Shown: positions 1-37,900 of the stretch, piece by piece
Numbering within the stretch: the stretch's first letter is position 1
How the letters are laid out: every line of letters begins with the position of its first letter
NCBI RefSeq assembly: GCF_014839805.1
Contig: NC_051121.1
Span: 4,323,116 to 4,387,115 of the forward strand
Length of the DNA stretch: 64,000 bases
Source of the DNA: Manduca sexta
Taxonomy: Eukaryota; Arthropoda; Insecta; Lepidoptera; Sphingidae
Direction: 5' to 3'
Program-made: the position numbers and the translations under genes
Notes under the pieces: model-generated
Databases searched by the model: none
The model's input: only the letters and a program-made list of their open reading frames with translations
What the model was told of the DNA's origin: nothing

Positions 1-625
1 GAATTTGGATGTAATTTGGTGCTGAGGTAAACCAGAAAATTTAGTCTACTTTTATCCTGGCAAAATTACAGTTGTATATAACAAACACACGAGCAACACG
101 TAGTAGGCAAGCGCCTCATAAACGTAAGCAAAAACTTCCATTACTAAGAAATCGCGCCTATTCCGCTCGTTGTCAAGCATCCAATCTTGATAAGCCGTTT
201 CCTATTATGCAAAACCATTAGGAGTACTAGGAATTTTGTATCTTTAACATACAAAAATCTTGCCCAAATATTGGTATCGCATGTGGTTTTCGAATGTATT
301 TCGATATTTCAGAGCTCAAAATCGAACATAATTACGAAATATCAATTTGTCTGTTGTTCTATTGCGGGCAAGATTTTTTTATTATTCTCTGATAATAATA
401 TAATCCTCAAAATCTTATAATAAAATTATGAAATATCGAATTGTCTGTTGTTGTATAACGCGCAAGATCGTTTGATTATTCTCTTTGAAAATAAATTAAA
501 AAATAATCAGTATTTCCATACACTGGTGCTATGAGACCCCAGATCAATTCTGTATTTCGTCTTTATACCCGCCGCTAAAATCTAGACAACATCCAACCAT
601 TAAATATTAGCAAAATACATGCAAA

Positions 626-845
626 ATGCTTCGGTGGCGTGCTTGTATTACCGTACGACTACAGTCCTAAGGTCTCGGGTTCCATCCCTGTGTCGGGCCA
701 AGTGATATTGGATTTATCTACTCAGTATCAGCTTATATAGGCTCGCCTCTATCACATCATGGGACGAAATATCCACGCAGAGAAGATGCACCAATTATGC
801 ATCTGCCTACCCTTTCGAGGATAAAAGACGTGTGTGTACGTGCAA
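626..845 (+). mobile_element. tRNA-derived SINE, copy A (degraded)
   Basis: The head TTCGGTGGCGTGCTTGTA and the B-box-like GTCTCGGGTTCCATCCC are followed by the body CTCGCCTCTATCACATCATGGGAC and a GATAAAAGACGTGTGTG tail. The order matches the copy at 34107 and the inverse of 13403-13677, with many differences, so it is an old insertion. Confidence 0.75.
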
Positions 846-1819
846 CATGTAATTTGTTAAACATTTCATCATCTGTAGGTTTAAAATGAAACCTACATAA
901 CGCGCAAACATAACATCGGAAAGAATTTCACCTTGAAACTCGAAAGCTGAATTTGCAGACCCACTTGGTACTCACAACAAGTTTCATATTTAATAGTTGT
1001 TAATGCTGTGAACTGGGGTGTGTTGGATGTAAAGTGACAAAGTTTGGTGAAATTATTTGCTTTTTTTGAATGGCATGGAGAATGATATATTTTTTAAGAT
1101 TGTAATTTTAGATATGTTTCTTGTCTTGTATACATAGTATATTTCCAAAATGTTCTAAAACGTTAGTTAATATTAATATAGTACAATAATTTAATGTAAA
1201 CCATTGTAATATTTGGCTTCATGAAGCAAATCAAATTATGCTTCAACAAATTAAGCATATCCATTTTCATCCAAACTTAAATAAATAAAAACATTCCAAA
1301 ATAAAAAAAATCTATCTTAGTTTTATCTACATAACCCATTACATTAATTAAACGAGTTTACGTAAAAAAATATAAAACCGTAAAAATACAGTAAGGATGT
1401 TAAGTAACCTGAATACCACGGAATATTTTACAGCGTAGTAAAATATCAAAAGGCGACCTCCTTTCATCCGAAATATGTTAATGTTGAATAATTAGACGCG
1501 AATTAAATATATTTATAAAAACACTAAATTATGATAGCGACATACATTTTGCATAGTCCCAAGGTCGTACTGATCGGAGTTGCGCCAAATTCATCAAATT
1601 GAAAATCCCCTTTTTTGAAATCGGTTAAGCTCTATTGTCTATTGCCAAGAATGTCGACAATATTTGTAAAGAGTTATAAGCTACATATAATCGTACTAGG
1701 TATTCTACGAAGCTTCCACAGCGTGAAATGCTTTTCCCGATACAAAAATCTCTAAATCTCTATAGAAATGCATACGATGTAAAATATTGTTTAAAAAATC
1801 AGATTAACAAATTTCATTA

Positions 1820-1980
1820 TTTCTACAAAATACCGGGATAAAAAGTAGCCCATGTGATAATTCAGGACATTGTCTTCATCGTAATCCATTAAAGTGTTTT
1901 TGTGTTTACTTCTAACGAAGATCAAAACGTCCAGACATCCAAAATAATTTACAAGTTTTCACATTTATAATATTAGTAAG
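1820..1980 (-). mobile_element. degraded Helitron-like repeat remnant
   Basis: ACCGGGATAAAAAGTAGCCC, a middle reading like TAATCCATTAAAGTGTTTTTG, and a TTTATAATATTAGTAAG end are typical of short lepidopteran non-autonomous repeats. The exact boundaries and class are uncertain. Confidence 0.45.
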
Positions 1981-2183
1981 AATTGAGACAAAATATCATT
2001 TTTTTTATGAGTGGTAAAGTTGTTTCCTCGGGACCTTTGTTTACGTTAGGAATGATCACCGAGTATCAAATATCACCAAGCTATGCGTTACCTTCACCTA
2101 TAATCAATGAGACACTCGAAAGCTTAAGTCAACTAGTCACCAATCCACAACTCCTTTTATAGTACAGTAACTCTACAATTTCC

Positions 2184-2250
2184 CTGGTGTCGATGGACGG
2201 TGCTCACTTACCACCAGGTCGCCTGCTCGTCTACCTACGCTGTACAAAAC
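2184..2250. repeat. interspersed repeat fragment (CTTACCACCAGG motif)
   Basis: GTGCTCACTTACCACCAGG followed by CGCCTGCTCGTCTACCT matches a repeat tail that is very common in lepidopteran DNA. A related CACTTACCATCAGATG occurs at 48588. Confidence 0.45.
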
Positions 2251-5200
2251 TTTCACTTCTTGCCTTGAAAAGTTATCAAACATCAGCAGCTTTTGCAAAA
2301 CAAAATCGCCCCACTTTTAAAAGTAAATCGTGATCAAAGTGTTTTGTATCTAAATATACGTTTTCGTCTTCCCTAATTTACTTTAAAAACAGCCGCCGTC
2401 AAAGTGAAGTATAATTTGCTACGAGACACTATATCTATGCCAAATTTTATTTACGAAGTCACACTTCTGTTTCTTGTATCTTTTTTTTACGCGCTTACAA
2501 AACATTGGCTGTGTGTGGTGGCATATTAAATTTAAATTTTATTGCATTATATTTATTTTGAATGATGAAGACAAAATGGCATCATCACCAACCACAGGAT
2601 GTGCTGTTGAATATAACTCTTTCCCAAACATTTTCAGACCAATCTCTAGACCGCAGCCTTAACGTTACCTTTAAAACCATGGATATATGTACTACGTACT
2701 AGATTTGGCGTTCCGAACATTCACTGTGTTCAACTGGATTGAACTGCAATCCATTCAAACTGACTTTAGTTTGATCAATATTGACAGCTTGTGGTTGTGT
2801 AAGGAGTTGCGCTCATAATATAAGAACTCGAGCCTAAGTGTAAACCTGGATTTGAATAAAAAATATTAGTTAAATCAGTAAAATTATGTGTTGTTCAAGT
2901 GAATAAATAGGTTATAACAGTGACGTTTTGGTTGCCATTTTAGTTCTGATTTTGAACAAATAGTTTATATGGATGTTCGTGTCTATAGAATGTACGTCAA
3001 TGTTTGAAATCTATTAAAATTAATTACAAATGCATATAAGTATAAGAACATACATAGACTTTGGAATTAATACAAATGCCTACAAACATCATCCATTTAT
3101 AAATAGCTGTGGGCAAGCACTTGGAATAGCAAACAGCGTCAAATTAAGAACGATTATCTGATAAGCTCAATCATAGAGCTCTAGCATCGGTCTAGACTTA
3201 AGATAAGCATCACCATACCGTGAAAATACTAATTGTGTGTCTGGGTAGTATTCAGTTATATTATAGTTTAATCTTTGCCATATTAGAACTGTACTCAGTT
3301 AAGTTACAAGTATAGAATAATTAAACGCAAGTTGGACCTTTGTTATATCTCTTAAAAACAAAATGGAGTGAAATAAATGCCAAATCTAATAATAAAAAAA
3401 AATAATTAGACATTGTATTGTAAACTATTCACAAACAAAGCAACACAAGAACCTCTCTCGTTCTTTTCTGAGAAGAACTCTATTTTCAGAAATAGCGGGA
3501 TATTACGAATTCTAAAAATCTATAAAATATCGCATTGTATAAAATTAATAAAATATATATTTTTTTATTTTATGTATTTCTCTACTCCTTAATTATTTAA
3601 ATATATTTTGTAGCAAATTTGTTTGATAGTACATGAAAACATATTTTATTTTATTTTATTTTGCAAACGAACAGTATAAATTACATTAATAGTTTTTTAC
3701 AACATGACTTACAAATTAAAAAGGTACAATGTAATCATACAAATCAAAGGCATGTATGACACTTATAAATAATATTATTACAATATAACTGCTACATTTA
3801 AACAAGGGACGGATACAGCATAAAAATCATCAATCGGCTAAAAACATTTTTTTTATAAAAAGATCATAGGTTATTTAGGATAAGGTTCATTTCCTACTAC
3901 CCAAATAATAAAAAAAATAATACACATCCAAAGGTAAATAAATACGAATAGTAAAACTAGTTGCAGTGTCCAGCGGGCAGCGTATTTGGGTCATCTATTT
4001 ACGAACCATGCGCTCCATTATAATGCTTTGTCGATCGTATATCAATGTACTAAGAAAAATCATTACTTTGTACCAGTTTTGAATTGATTGTTTAGTGAAC
4101 ATAGCCATTTTCATCGAAGCTTTCGAAGATAAAGATAAAGGACGAAGAATTACTTTGAGATGTCCAAGACCCTAACGAAAAATAAAAAACACCGAACACA
4201 TAAGCGGATTGGGATATTAATCCATAAAATCCGTAGTATCCGTATGAACCGTAACCAAAAAATATTTAAGACCGGACCAAATATACACAGGATGCTTCAC
4301 CACTTTTTGTAAAAAAAAAACAATAATTTCATGCCTTCATAAAAATAAATTAAAAAGGTACATACACCTTTACGTTGTTTAAATAAATCCCTCGATATAC
4401 ATCTGAACCAGGAAATATCAACCAATGTAATACATGTTTGCAATAATCTTTTGTTATCTCTTTATTTCGCGCTTATCTCTTTATATCCGCCCATGTGATA
4501 ACCAAATGTGATTCAAGGATTCAATCGCTGAAGTGTTACACGGTAATTAAATGTCACGTTGGTGTGAAACGTGTTAAAGTACTTATTAAAATATAAAAGA
4601 CCGGCTCCAAAATGGTGATTGAAAAAAACAAGTTCGCAAGATTTCTCTTTCTGAAATGCGCGAAATGAGAAACGAAATTTGCTCATGATGATTACGGAAT
4701 ATTGTGCTTACAGATTCGAGTTAAAACGATGAAAAGGTTCATTTCGCTAATGTGAGGTAGCAATCAAGGTTTCCTGCACAAAAGATCATTTGCATGAGTA
4801 ATTAAAAAATGTTTCCTTTACGTAATAAAATGATCGTTGAAATAAAACCAAGCTAGTTAGAAGTTAATAAGCTCAACATATCTCGCTAAAAATCAGTCAA
4901 AACTGACTATTATACTAGCGTCCGAACTATCTTTGACGAGCGCCGACTGCCTTACAATTTTCTTAAAAGGCGAAAAGTGGGTGATCAAATACATAGATAT
5001 CAACCAATCCAAATCAAGTAAATCCTCAAAACGAAACCTTCGTTTCAAAATCAAAACAAAGACATAAAGTTCAGGGCCGTTGTTTTGGCGCCGCGTCTGA
5101 ATTAAAAGTGCAGTCACCGGCCCGCACGCGACGCGACGAAAAATATTGTGTATCAACGACTTTATAGTGCCATAAACAATGCTCCAACTGATATAATTCA

Positions 5201-6040
5201 AGTTAACACTCGATTTTATGTACCAATTTAAGGATATGTTCGAAATACAAATGTTTGAATACGTTTAACATTTTTAAATATAGAATCCTTAGCCAAGACG
5301 CATTTTTAAAAACGTTAACACTACGAAAACAAAAAAATGTATGCGAATGATATGTCTTCCTATACATGCCTGTGGTTAAGATAATTTTTTCTCAGAATAT
5401 AGGAATTAACAGAGTAAATGTGAAGTTAAGCAACGTTTGCATCATTTTACTTAAGTACAATGATTTATTATACTTGTGTGCATTTACGGCAGCTTGATTT
5501 AGATAGACTCCCAAATTCATATTTAACTTCACAATTCTTATTAACTCTAACTATAATATGAAAAAGTATAACATAAACATTAAGTAACCCAAAAACTCGT
5601 TCATGAATAGTATATTTTGTAAAAGTCAAAACCAAGCGCATAACATTTTAGAGCAAGGACACTATAGACAAAAAATTCAACAAATTAGAAAGTAACTACG
5701 ATATAGCACAACATATCGTTGAAGCTGATTCAATAAAAAATATTATCGATAATTTATCATGTTCTACATGAAATGGAACAATTAACAAAAGAAATCGAAA
5801 ATAGTAAAAACTTACATATTTTATTCAAAACTTGCTAAGCAATCCCAAATAAGGAACACTTTCGGTGAATCAAAACATCCAAGACATTTCTAATTAAAAT
5901 TTTTTGAGCAGAGACAATGACAAATGGCGTCAAAAGTGAACAAAATATATTTCTTGCAGATTTATAACATTAGTAAATGATAATTTAAAAAATATGTTTT
6001 CAAGCATACCAAAAAGGATAACACACACCCAAATATTTTA

Positions 6041-7059
6041 TAAGGCGCGTTGGGGTAAGATCGTAGGAGGTATAACATCGTATAAATCAAATAACTCATA
6101 ATTGAGTTATAATTTTTGTTTTCGGACAACACTACCTGCGACCCCATCTTGTACCCTACGTTCCACTAGTTCACATGAGTGAATCCGTCAAGTAAATAAT
6201 GTTTACGGTGCTAACAAACAGAATATTGGTATTTCGTCGTTCCCTGGCAGATCCGAATTAACCCCATGCAAGAATTTGTCTAATTTTAATTGAGTATTTA
6301 CTGTTTTTAATTAATTTTATAGCTATATAGTATCATAAAGCAAATAAATCTTGTGACTTGTTTATTCAAATTTGTCGAAATACGTATATTCCCTGAAATC
6401 CGATCTTTACCCATACAATTATTTGTCATTAAAGAACGGATTAAAATCGTTCGATCGAGCACTTGTAAAATATTGCAAGTTTTTGTCAAAATTTATACAC
6501 GAAGACGTCTGAATTCATTAATTATGTAATTTTTTTTAGTTCAGGTGAAAGGTCAATTTTCTTTATTTGTTATTTATTTACACGTGTATGTACTATTTCT
6601 TCGAATATTTTTAAAAGTATCTACAGTGTCACTCATATGAGGTAAGATCGTATGCCTAGAACTATTAAAAAAACAAAGTTCGTTTCTAAAAATATCTGAA
6701 GATATTTATAATTTTTTTTGTATGTTTAAAAATTATTATCTAGATCAGAATATGCTCTTTTTATGGATTTTAGAATCTCTGTATCATAGATGCTTTTAGA
6801 TAGTAGTCCGAACTATACCTGTGCAGGTCCTATCTTTCTCACCCATTTCTAAAAGTATGGTACTTTTTTAAAGCCTTATAAAACATTAACTGTTATATAT
6901 AAAGAATTGAAAAAATGTATACCATTTAGTATATTTAATAACATGTAGCTATGTTAATGATTCATTATGATAACTTCTATAGAATTCTTGTAAAAAAATA
7001 ATTCGAAAACACTGTTTAACACGTCGAAAAAGCGTCCGATTTAACCCCAACGCACCTTA
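6041..7059. mobile_element. candidate 1.0-kb terminal-inverted-repeat element
   Basis: The left end TAAGGCGCGTTGGGGTAAGA matches the reverse complement of the right end, TAAGGTGCGTTGGGGTTAAA. Subterminal copies of the same sequence occur, in inverted form at 6139-6160 and directly near 6641. There is no coding capacity. It ends 92 bp before the first kinase exon. Confidence 0.5.
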
Positions 7060-7151
7060 ACCCACCATATTCTAAGGTGATTTAAACCAGTATACAGTTT
7101 AAAAAGAATTACACTGTTATCTTTGCCTTATAATTCTTTTATTTGTTACAG

Positions 7152-31731
<24,580 letters not shown>

Positions 31732-33108
31732 ATGTAACTTCATTTTACTATTCTTGCCGCTAGATGGCACTTAATTAAATATGATTTTTTGATATGAGTT
31801 AAAACCGTTACAACGAAAGTATTGTAGTAACGTTCTTAGTTATTTTTAAATTATTCCTTTTATTTCTTTTCTTTGAATAATCAATATTTCTTCAAGTAAA
31901 GGTGTAATTACACAAACTTTAAAACTGTATATTTCCATTGTAAGACTATTATGTTTCCAATAATTTTACTTGATACAATTAGATCATTGGCTAGTTAAAA
32001 ATGCAATAGTTTTTGCTAGAAAAAGGCTTTGCAGGATATTCCAAAAAATAGTATTTTACAAGAGGCTATTATTTTAAAAGTTATATTTATTTTCGGACAG
32101 TATAAAAGGTTACACATTTATTAATTATTTCGCAAATTGTGAAGTCCCTTATACTTGCTAACTATGAGCAATTATCAATTAAAAAGATTTACAGTAATAT
32201 TGTCATTAGATACTTAAAAATATTCTACATTATCATTATTATTTGAAGCAATTTTCAAAACACCACTATACAAAACATACAATATTAATACTAAAAATGT
32301 TTCACGTAGTAAATAAAATGTGCGCAATGGTGCCAAAATACAAGTGCCTGTAACCTTTAATAATTATGACTAACTTAGCAAAATAAATATAATAGCATTA
32401 ACTTTATAATCTCAGAAGATCTGTATATCAGGATATTGAGGTTTAAATGAAAGACATTAACGGCTAATTTTAGTTAGTAAGTTTGTTGCGCTAATAAACG
32501 CTAGAGATGAGTGTAATAATATTAGTATGTTTAAATAATCTCACCAATGTAGATGTAAGGAAAATGAATTCCCTGAAAATTCAGTCCACTCTATATTTTG
32601 CTAGATCTACATAAATTGGGAAATATTAGTATTGAATATAACAATGCTGCCATAACAATAAAGCTGAAGTTAATTACTCTTGTATAATTTTAACATGTAG
32701 TTTTGTTATAGCTTTTTTTTCATTATTACATTATATTCATTCTTCACATCAGTCCGACTCCATCGGCAATCGAAATCATTGTTAGTGTAAAGACAAAATA
32801 TTTCCAAATGTAAAATTATTCACGAAAATTAAACATAGGCTTGATAGCAGTAAGAGTCGTCTGTTATAAATTTTTAGGTAATTCTTTGTAATTAACATAT
32901 CAAGTAATTGGATTTAGAAAAAATCTGGACAACTGCATTTAATTCTCTAATTAAAATAAAGACATTGTGAATGAAATTTTATTTGAAATAAAAATTACCT
33001 ATGTTGTAGCACGAAGTTTTATTTTATTACCTAATTATTTTAACTTCAAAATCTGTAAAATGTTAACAATATTGTTTAATTGATATCAGTAAAATCTAAA
33101 ATCTATAT
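31732..33108 (+). other. 3' UTR/downstream DNA of isoform B
   Basis: AT-rich, with a CTCF-like motif just after the stop (31757-31771). Several AATAAA-type hexamers, for example near 32383, could end the transcript. No gene was seen. Confidence 0.5.
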
Positions 33109-33873
33109 TCTATACTATTATATAAAGCTGAAGAGTTTGTTTGTTTGTTTGTTTGAACGCGCTAATCTCAGGAACTACCGGTCCAAACTGAAAAATTCTT
33201 TTTGCGTTGGATAGCCCTATGTTCGTGGAGTGCTATAGGCTATATATCATCACGCTATACCCAATAGGAGCGGAGCAGTAATGCCTAATCTCAGGAAGTG
33301 CCGGTCCGAACTGAAAAATTCTTTTTGCGTTGGATAGCCCTTTGTTCGTGGAGTGCTATAGGCTATATATCATCACGCTATACCCAATAGGAGCGGAGCA
33401 GTAATGGCTTATCTCAGGAACTACCGGTTCGAACTGAAAAAATATTTTTGTGTTGGATAGCCCTTTGTTCCTGGAGTGCTATAGGTTATATATCGTCACG
33501 CTATGACTAATAGGAGCGAAGCAGTAATGAAACATGATGCAAAAACGGGGACAATTTATTAGTTTTGAGAGCTTCTGTTGCGTGCGCTGCGTAAACGGTT
33601 AAAGTTATGCAACAATAATGTATGACGGGATTGTCCCTCTTAAAAAGTTCTACAAAAATATATCATAAAACAAAGTCCCTCGCTGCATCGGTCTGCCCGA
33701 ACGTGTTAAACTCAAAAACTAACCAACGTATTAGGATAAAATTTGGTATGGAGACAGTTTGAGACCCTGGGAAGAACACAGGCTTCCGGGAAAATATATA
33801 GCGTGACTTTTATAACGGAAAACTTTAGCCTGAAAAACTTTATAACGCGGGCGGAGCCGCGGGCAAAAGCTAG
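33109..33873 (+). mobile_element. non-autonomous Helitron with three 123-bp units
   Basis: It has the same family ends as 20512-21655 in the opposite orientation: TCTATACTATTATATAAAGC at the left and GCGGGCAAAAGCTAG at the right, followed by T. It is 765 bp long. The array at 33161-33529 has exactly three 123-bp units. The open frame at 33712-34035 overlaps it by chance. Confidence 0.85.
33161..33529 (+). repeat. tandem array, 3 x 123 bp
   Basis: GCAGTAATG ends at 33283, 33406 and 33529, a constant period of 123. The unit is the reverse complement of that at 20854-21591. Confidence 0.93.
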
Positions 33874-34106
33874 TATTTTATATATGCAAAAAGTTGTTAA
33901 ACTTACTGGCTCTGCCACCACGTGTACATGAGACACGTCTTGTTTTATAAGGTCACATTTTTGCACCCAAAATTGTGTAGTCCGGCGGACCAAAAAGGAA
34001 TAAGTAAACAGTTCAGACCTTTTACGAATCGACAACTATAATTTTTTTTGGTTTAAATCATTTTTATCACATTTAGGTAAACTTATATTTGCTTATACTT
34101 ACACCA

Positions 34107-34372
34107 TGCCTCGGTGGCGTAGCTGTACTGCATGCGCGGTACGACAGCGCTGAGGTCCTGGGTTCGAATCCCGGGTCGGGCAGTGATATTTGGGTATATA
34201 TCGCGTAGAAAACGTAATATCAGCCCGGAGTCTGGAATTTCTACCCGATATGATAGGCTCGCCCCCTATCACATCATGGGACAGAATACACTTGGCGAAA
34301 AGTGGATGCCCTGGTTGCGATCTGCATATTTCTTCGGGGATAAATGCGTGATGTGTGTATGTATATTTCACA
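34107..34372 (+). mobile_element. tRNA-derived SINE, copy D
   Basis: TGCCTCGGTGGCGTAGCTGT carries the A box and GGTTCGAATCCCGGGTCGGG carries the B box. The body is CATCATGGGACAGAATACAC, and the end is GGGGATAAATGCGTGATG. It lies between the Helitron and the RpS16 3' end. Confidence 0.88.
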
Positions 34373-34745
34373 CCTCAATGTATCAATTCACTTCGCCAAT
34401 ATTATCCACATGCTTCACCAACCACGTAATCTTTTGAAAACTGGTTTCCGCAGAGCATAGTATAAGTAGTTAGGCGGCCTGATTAGCAAATTAATATCTC
34501 AAATAAAATTGGGGGTACGCGAGTGACGCTATTTTTTAGGCCTTTGCTTTCTCTCACCCATTGCCTAGAGGCGACAAAATCTTTGTTCCAATTCGGGTGA
34601 CAAGAATCCGTTACGCCACTAGGTTTCCGTGAATTAAGTTTTGCTCTTTATTAATAATTAATTATTTAATTTAATTTGGTCATGACGAGCTTGTGCATTG
34701 GTTCGAATCAGTTCAAAATGAAACAATTAAATATTTTTTTTACTT

Positions 34746-34751
34746 TTTATT
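34746..34751 (-). terminator. RpS16 polyadenylation signal
   Basis: AATAAA is read on the minus strand about 75 nt downstream of the RpS16 stop, a normal spacing. A second AATAAA at 34652-34647 is an alternative. Confidence 0.55.
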
Positions 34752-34825
34752 CTTAAAAACACCGAATGATATCGCAACGACTGTAAAAACCGAGGCGATA
34801 CCACCCGACGCTTGTAGACAGAGGC

Positions 34826-34971
34826 TTAACGGTAAGATTTCTGGTATCTGGCGCGGGCGCCCGGACCGCCGAACTTCTTGGGCTCGCAACGACGAGGATC
34901 CGCAACCAGCAAACTCCTGTCGTATTGGACGAGGATGTCCTTGATCTCCTTCTTTGAAGCCTCGTCTACAT
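34826..34971 (-). CDS. RpS16: RpS16 coding exon 5 and stop
   Basis: It completes Tyr and encodes [20 protein letters not shown] through [11 protein letters not shown], then TAA at 34828-34826. AATAAA on the minus strand lies at 34751-34746, 75 nt past the stop, and a second lies at 34652-34647. Confidence 0.96.
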
Positions 34972-37900
34972 CTGTACAATAAAACAAATTTGGAAATAAG
35001 CTCTCAGATTTTGTTGGCAATCATTAAATTTTAAAATACAATATTATAATGCCTACATACAAATTTAATTTAAATATTTCAAACAACATGCCATATTTTG
35101 TTATATAAAAAATGTTGTGTACACTTCAAACAAGCATGGCACTGAACAACACATGCCGTTTGGTAATGTCACCTTTTATCTCCCTTCCTCGAAATGACCG
35201 AGTCACATGATCGCAACACGGCTTTGGAAAGAAAGGGTCACATGTGTGAAAAAAACATTATAAATATAATTTTAAGCATATAATTGTGTAAGCTGAAGTA
35301 GACCCAGACAACAGCTACATAAAAATCATATTCGATGTTACAAATCTATACTAATAACTTACATTTCTGGTAGAAGGCAATCAGGGCCTTGGAGATGGCT
35401 TGTCTGATGGCGTAAACTTGTGCAACATGACCACCACCCTTGACTGTCACCCTAATGTCAACACCTGAGAACTTTTCCTGGAAACAAACAGATAACTTTA
35501 CATTACTAGTTCGTAAATATATATAATGTCGGAATATATGGACTGAACGATCAGATAATTTGTTCACTTCACATCCAAGGATGCTCAGGTTCGGAATAAG
35601 TGTTGCTCATCATTAGAACCATGCTATTTAGTGCTACTCAAGATATAGAAATGTTAGAGAAAGCAATTAATAATGATTTTTTATGTTTACGCGAATGTTA
35701 GACTTAAAATAAACTATTTTACGAATTTTATCGCGGTTTTAATATTTTACCCTTCTCACGACGTTTCGAAGACTTTGCAGCCTTCATGGTCAGTCCCCCG
35801 GTGGCCATCCGTAATCCAAATCCGTAAAAAAGTTTAATTTAAAAGCAATAAATGTTAGGTTAGTTCAAACAACTAAGGGCTGATTTTTTAATTAGATAAA
35901 ACTTATTCATAGTATGAAGTGCAACACCAATAAATGAATATATAAAGTTGTCAATTTCTTGCATTTCTATTTTTAGTCAGTTTAACTATTATCTCACAAT
36001 TCAAAATCAGCCCTAAAACAAAATGTTAATGGCACACTTTAGTAAAACAATAAAAACTAAAACATTTCTTTAAATAAAAAGGGTTAGTATTGTAAAAAGC
36101 TCTAGATTCACATGCATAGACTAGAAAAATTAAAAACATGTTTCTACAACAAACATGAGCATACTTCAAGTGAACTAAAACTAATGAAATTAAAAACCAT
36201 GACCCTAGATTAATAATGCATGTAACAGCAAGTAGTTAATATATTATATTAATTATACGAAGTAAACAATTATGTCTATGATTTATTAGTTTTTTGAACA
36301 TAAAGATGTTTAAATTAAAAAAGATTTAAATAAACAATGTAACATACACTATGAACTCTTTTATTAGACTTTCGTGCCACACACAAACTTCTACAACTCA
36401 TGTAAGCAAGGATCAGCATTGGTACGCATTTTATGACAACAAGCGGTGAAGCTCAGCGAGTCTCATGGAACACTAATCTGTCTTTATCCCGCAACAAAAT
36501 TAATTGAATAGAAGTATCAGGAGAGTAGTTGGAATATTAATTTTCCACTTCCCACCATGGCAAAGAGACAAAATAATGAGCTACGGAATCATTTTAACCT
36601 CAGGTTTAGTGATGTTTACAAAAGTCAGTTGTGAAACAACAGAGATAAAAAAATTATGAAAGGCATTCATATGAACTGCTACAATTTTCTTGCAATAGGC
36701 ATGGCAAAAACACTAGAAAACTTATGACCACATTAAAATTTAAAGGTCACAAACTACAAATACCATCTTTTGTATGATGCATAATGTTTCTATAAACATT
36801 CAATATAATATGCAACAAGTATCAAATAAAGCTGTGGCATGCAAATGTTACGAAAAACTTGTCAGTCTAGCACAATTTATACTTCACGTATACAGCCAGC
36901 AATGTCACATTATTGTTTAAATGAATTCCCTTAAAATTTAAATTACTTGTGGAAACTTGTAAATGGCCTTCTTATTCTTATTTTTTGTTACTATTGTACA
37001 TGCTGGCTGTAAGTTTTCCCAATAAACTAAATAATACAAAACAAAATAAAAAATAAGCAAAACAGTAACACAACAAACTTGTGGCCAGTCAAAGGTATGG
37101 GTCAGCTGTGCTAACAAACTACTTGAAGATTGTTAATGATTTTGTTATGAAAATTATTATATATATATAGATTTAGGCAACAATAAAGTAATGATAGCCA
37201 GGCATACCTTGCCGAGCAGGAGGATAGGTTCCTGCAGTTTGTACTGCAGCAGACGGGGCTCCACCAGGTCGAGCGGGCGACCGTTGACTCGCAGCACTCC
37301 ATGGCCACGCTTGCAGTACGCTACTGCTGTGGCGGTTTTCTACAAAATAAATAGTGATTATTGCACATAACTTGTTTTCCAAACATTATTTTGGAACTAA
37401 AACAGACTGTAGTAGTCCTGTGATAAATGAATTAATTCTTTATAATTTCAAGAAATAAGTTATGAGGAAGATAACCGTCTTTTTCTCACAGATTCATGTT
37501 GGGAAGTGTCATGTAAAGTTAGGTTATGTACTAGATACTGCAAAATGTAAACAGTTTATGCTTATATTTCGATAAAAAATTTAATTACTTGCAAATGCAG
37601 TTTAGTTAAAACCATTCTCAAAAGGATTGCTTAAAACATTATTTGTACAACATAAACCTCGCACTCATTTTTGAAGCGACGGTTGTAAAAATTACGATAA
37701 CAATCAAGGGTAGAAAAGTAACATGTTTTACATGAATTTAATTAAACAATTAAATTAGCAAAGGATTTTAAGGACTAAGTGACAATAAAATATATTAAAA
37801 AAATCACACTTTCAGTAATCACTAAACACGTGGAAGCAACAATACTAACCTTGCGTCCGAAAACTTGGACGGCTTGTATGGGTTCACGTCTTGCCTGAAA

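Larger units (their letters stand above)
1..7151. other. region upstream of the first kinase exon, no gene seen
   Basis: This is AT-rich DNA with only short random open frames. It holds a SINE (626-845), a degraded Helitron-like remnant (1820-1980), a short repeat fragment (2184-2250) and a TIR element (6041-7059). A GC-richer patch near 5070-5180 could be a promoter or a 5' exon, but nothing decides this. No Ig or FN3 coding exon was recognised. Confidence 0.6.

Noticed and set aside
4893..5201. 102-residue minus-strand open frame
   Set aside because: No domain, signal or splice support. The GC-richer part was noted only as a possible regulatory patch.
33712..34035. 107-residue minus-strand open frame
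   Set aside because: It covers the 3' part of a Helitron and its flank, and is not a gene.
34107..34180. Possible tRNA gene with good A and B boxes
   Set aside because: It continues into a SINE body shared with 13403-13677 and does not form a proper anticodon arm, so it is a tRNA-derived SINE head.
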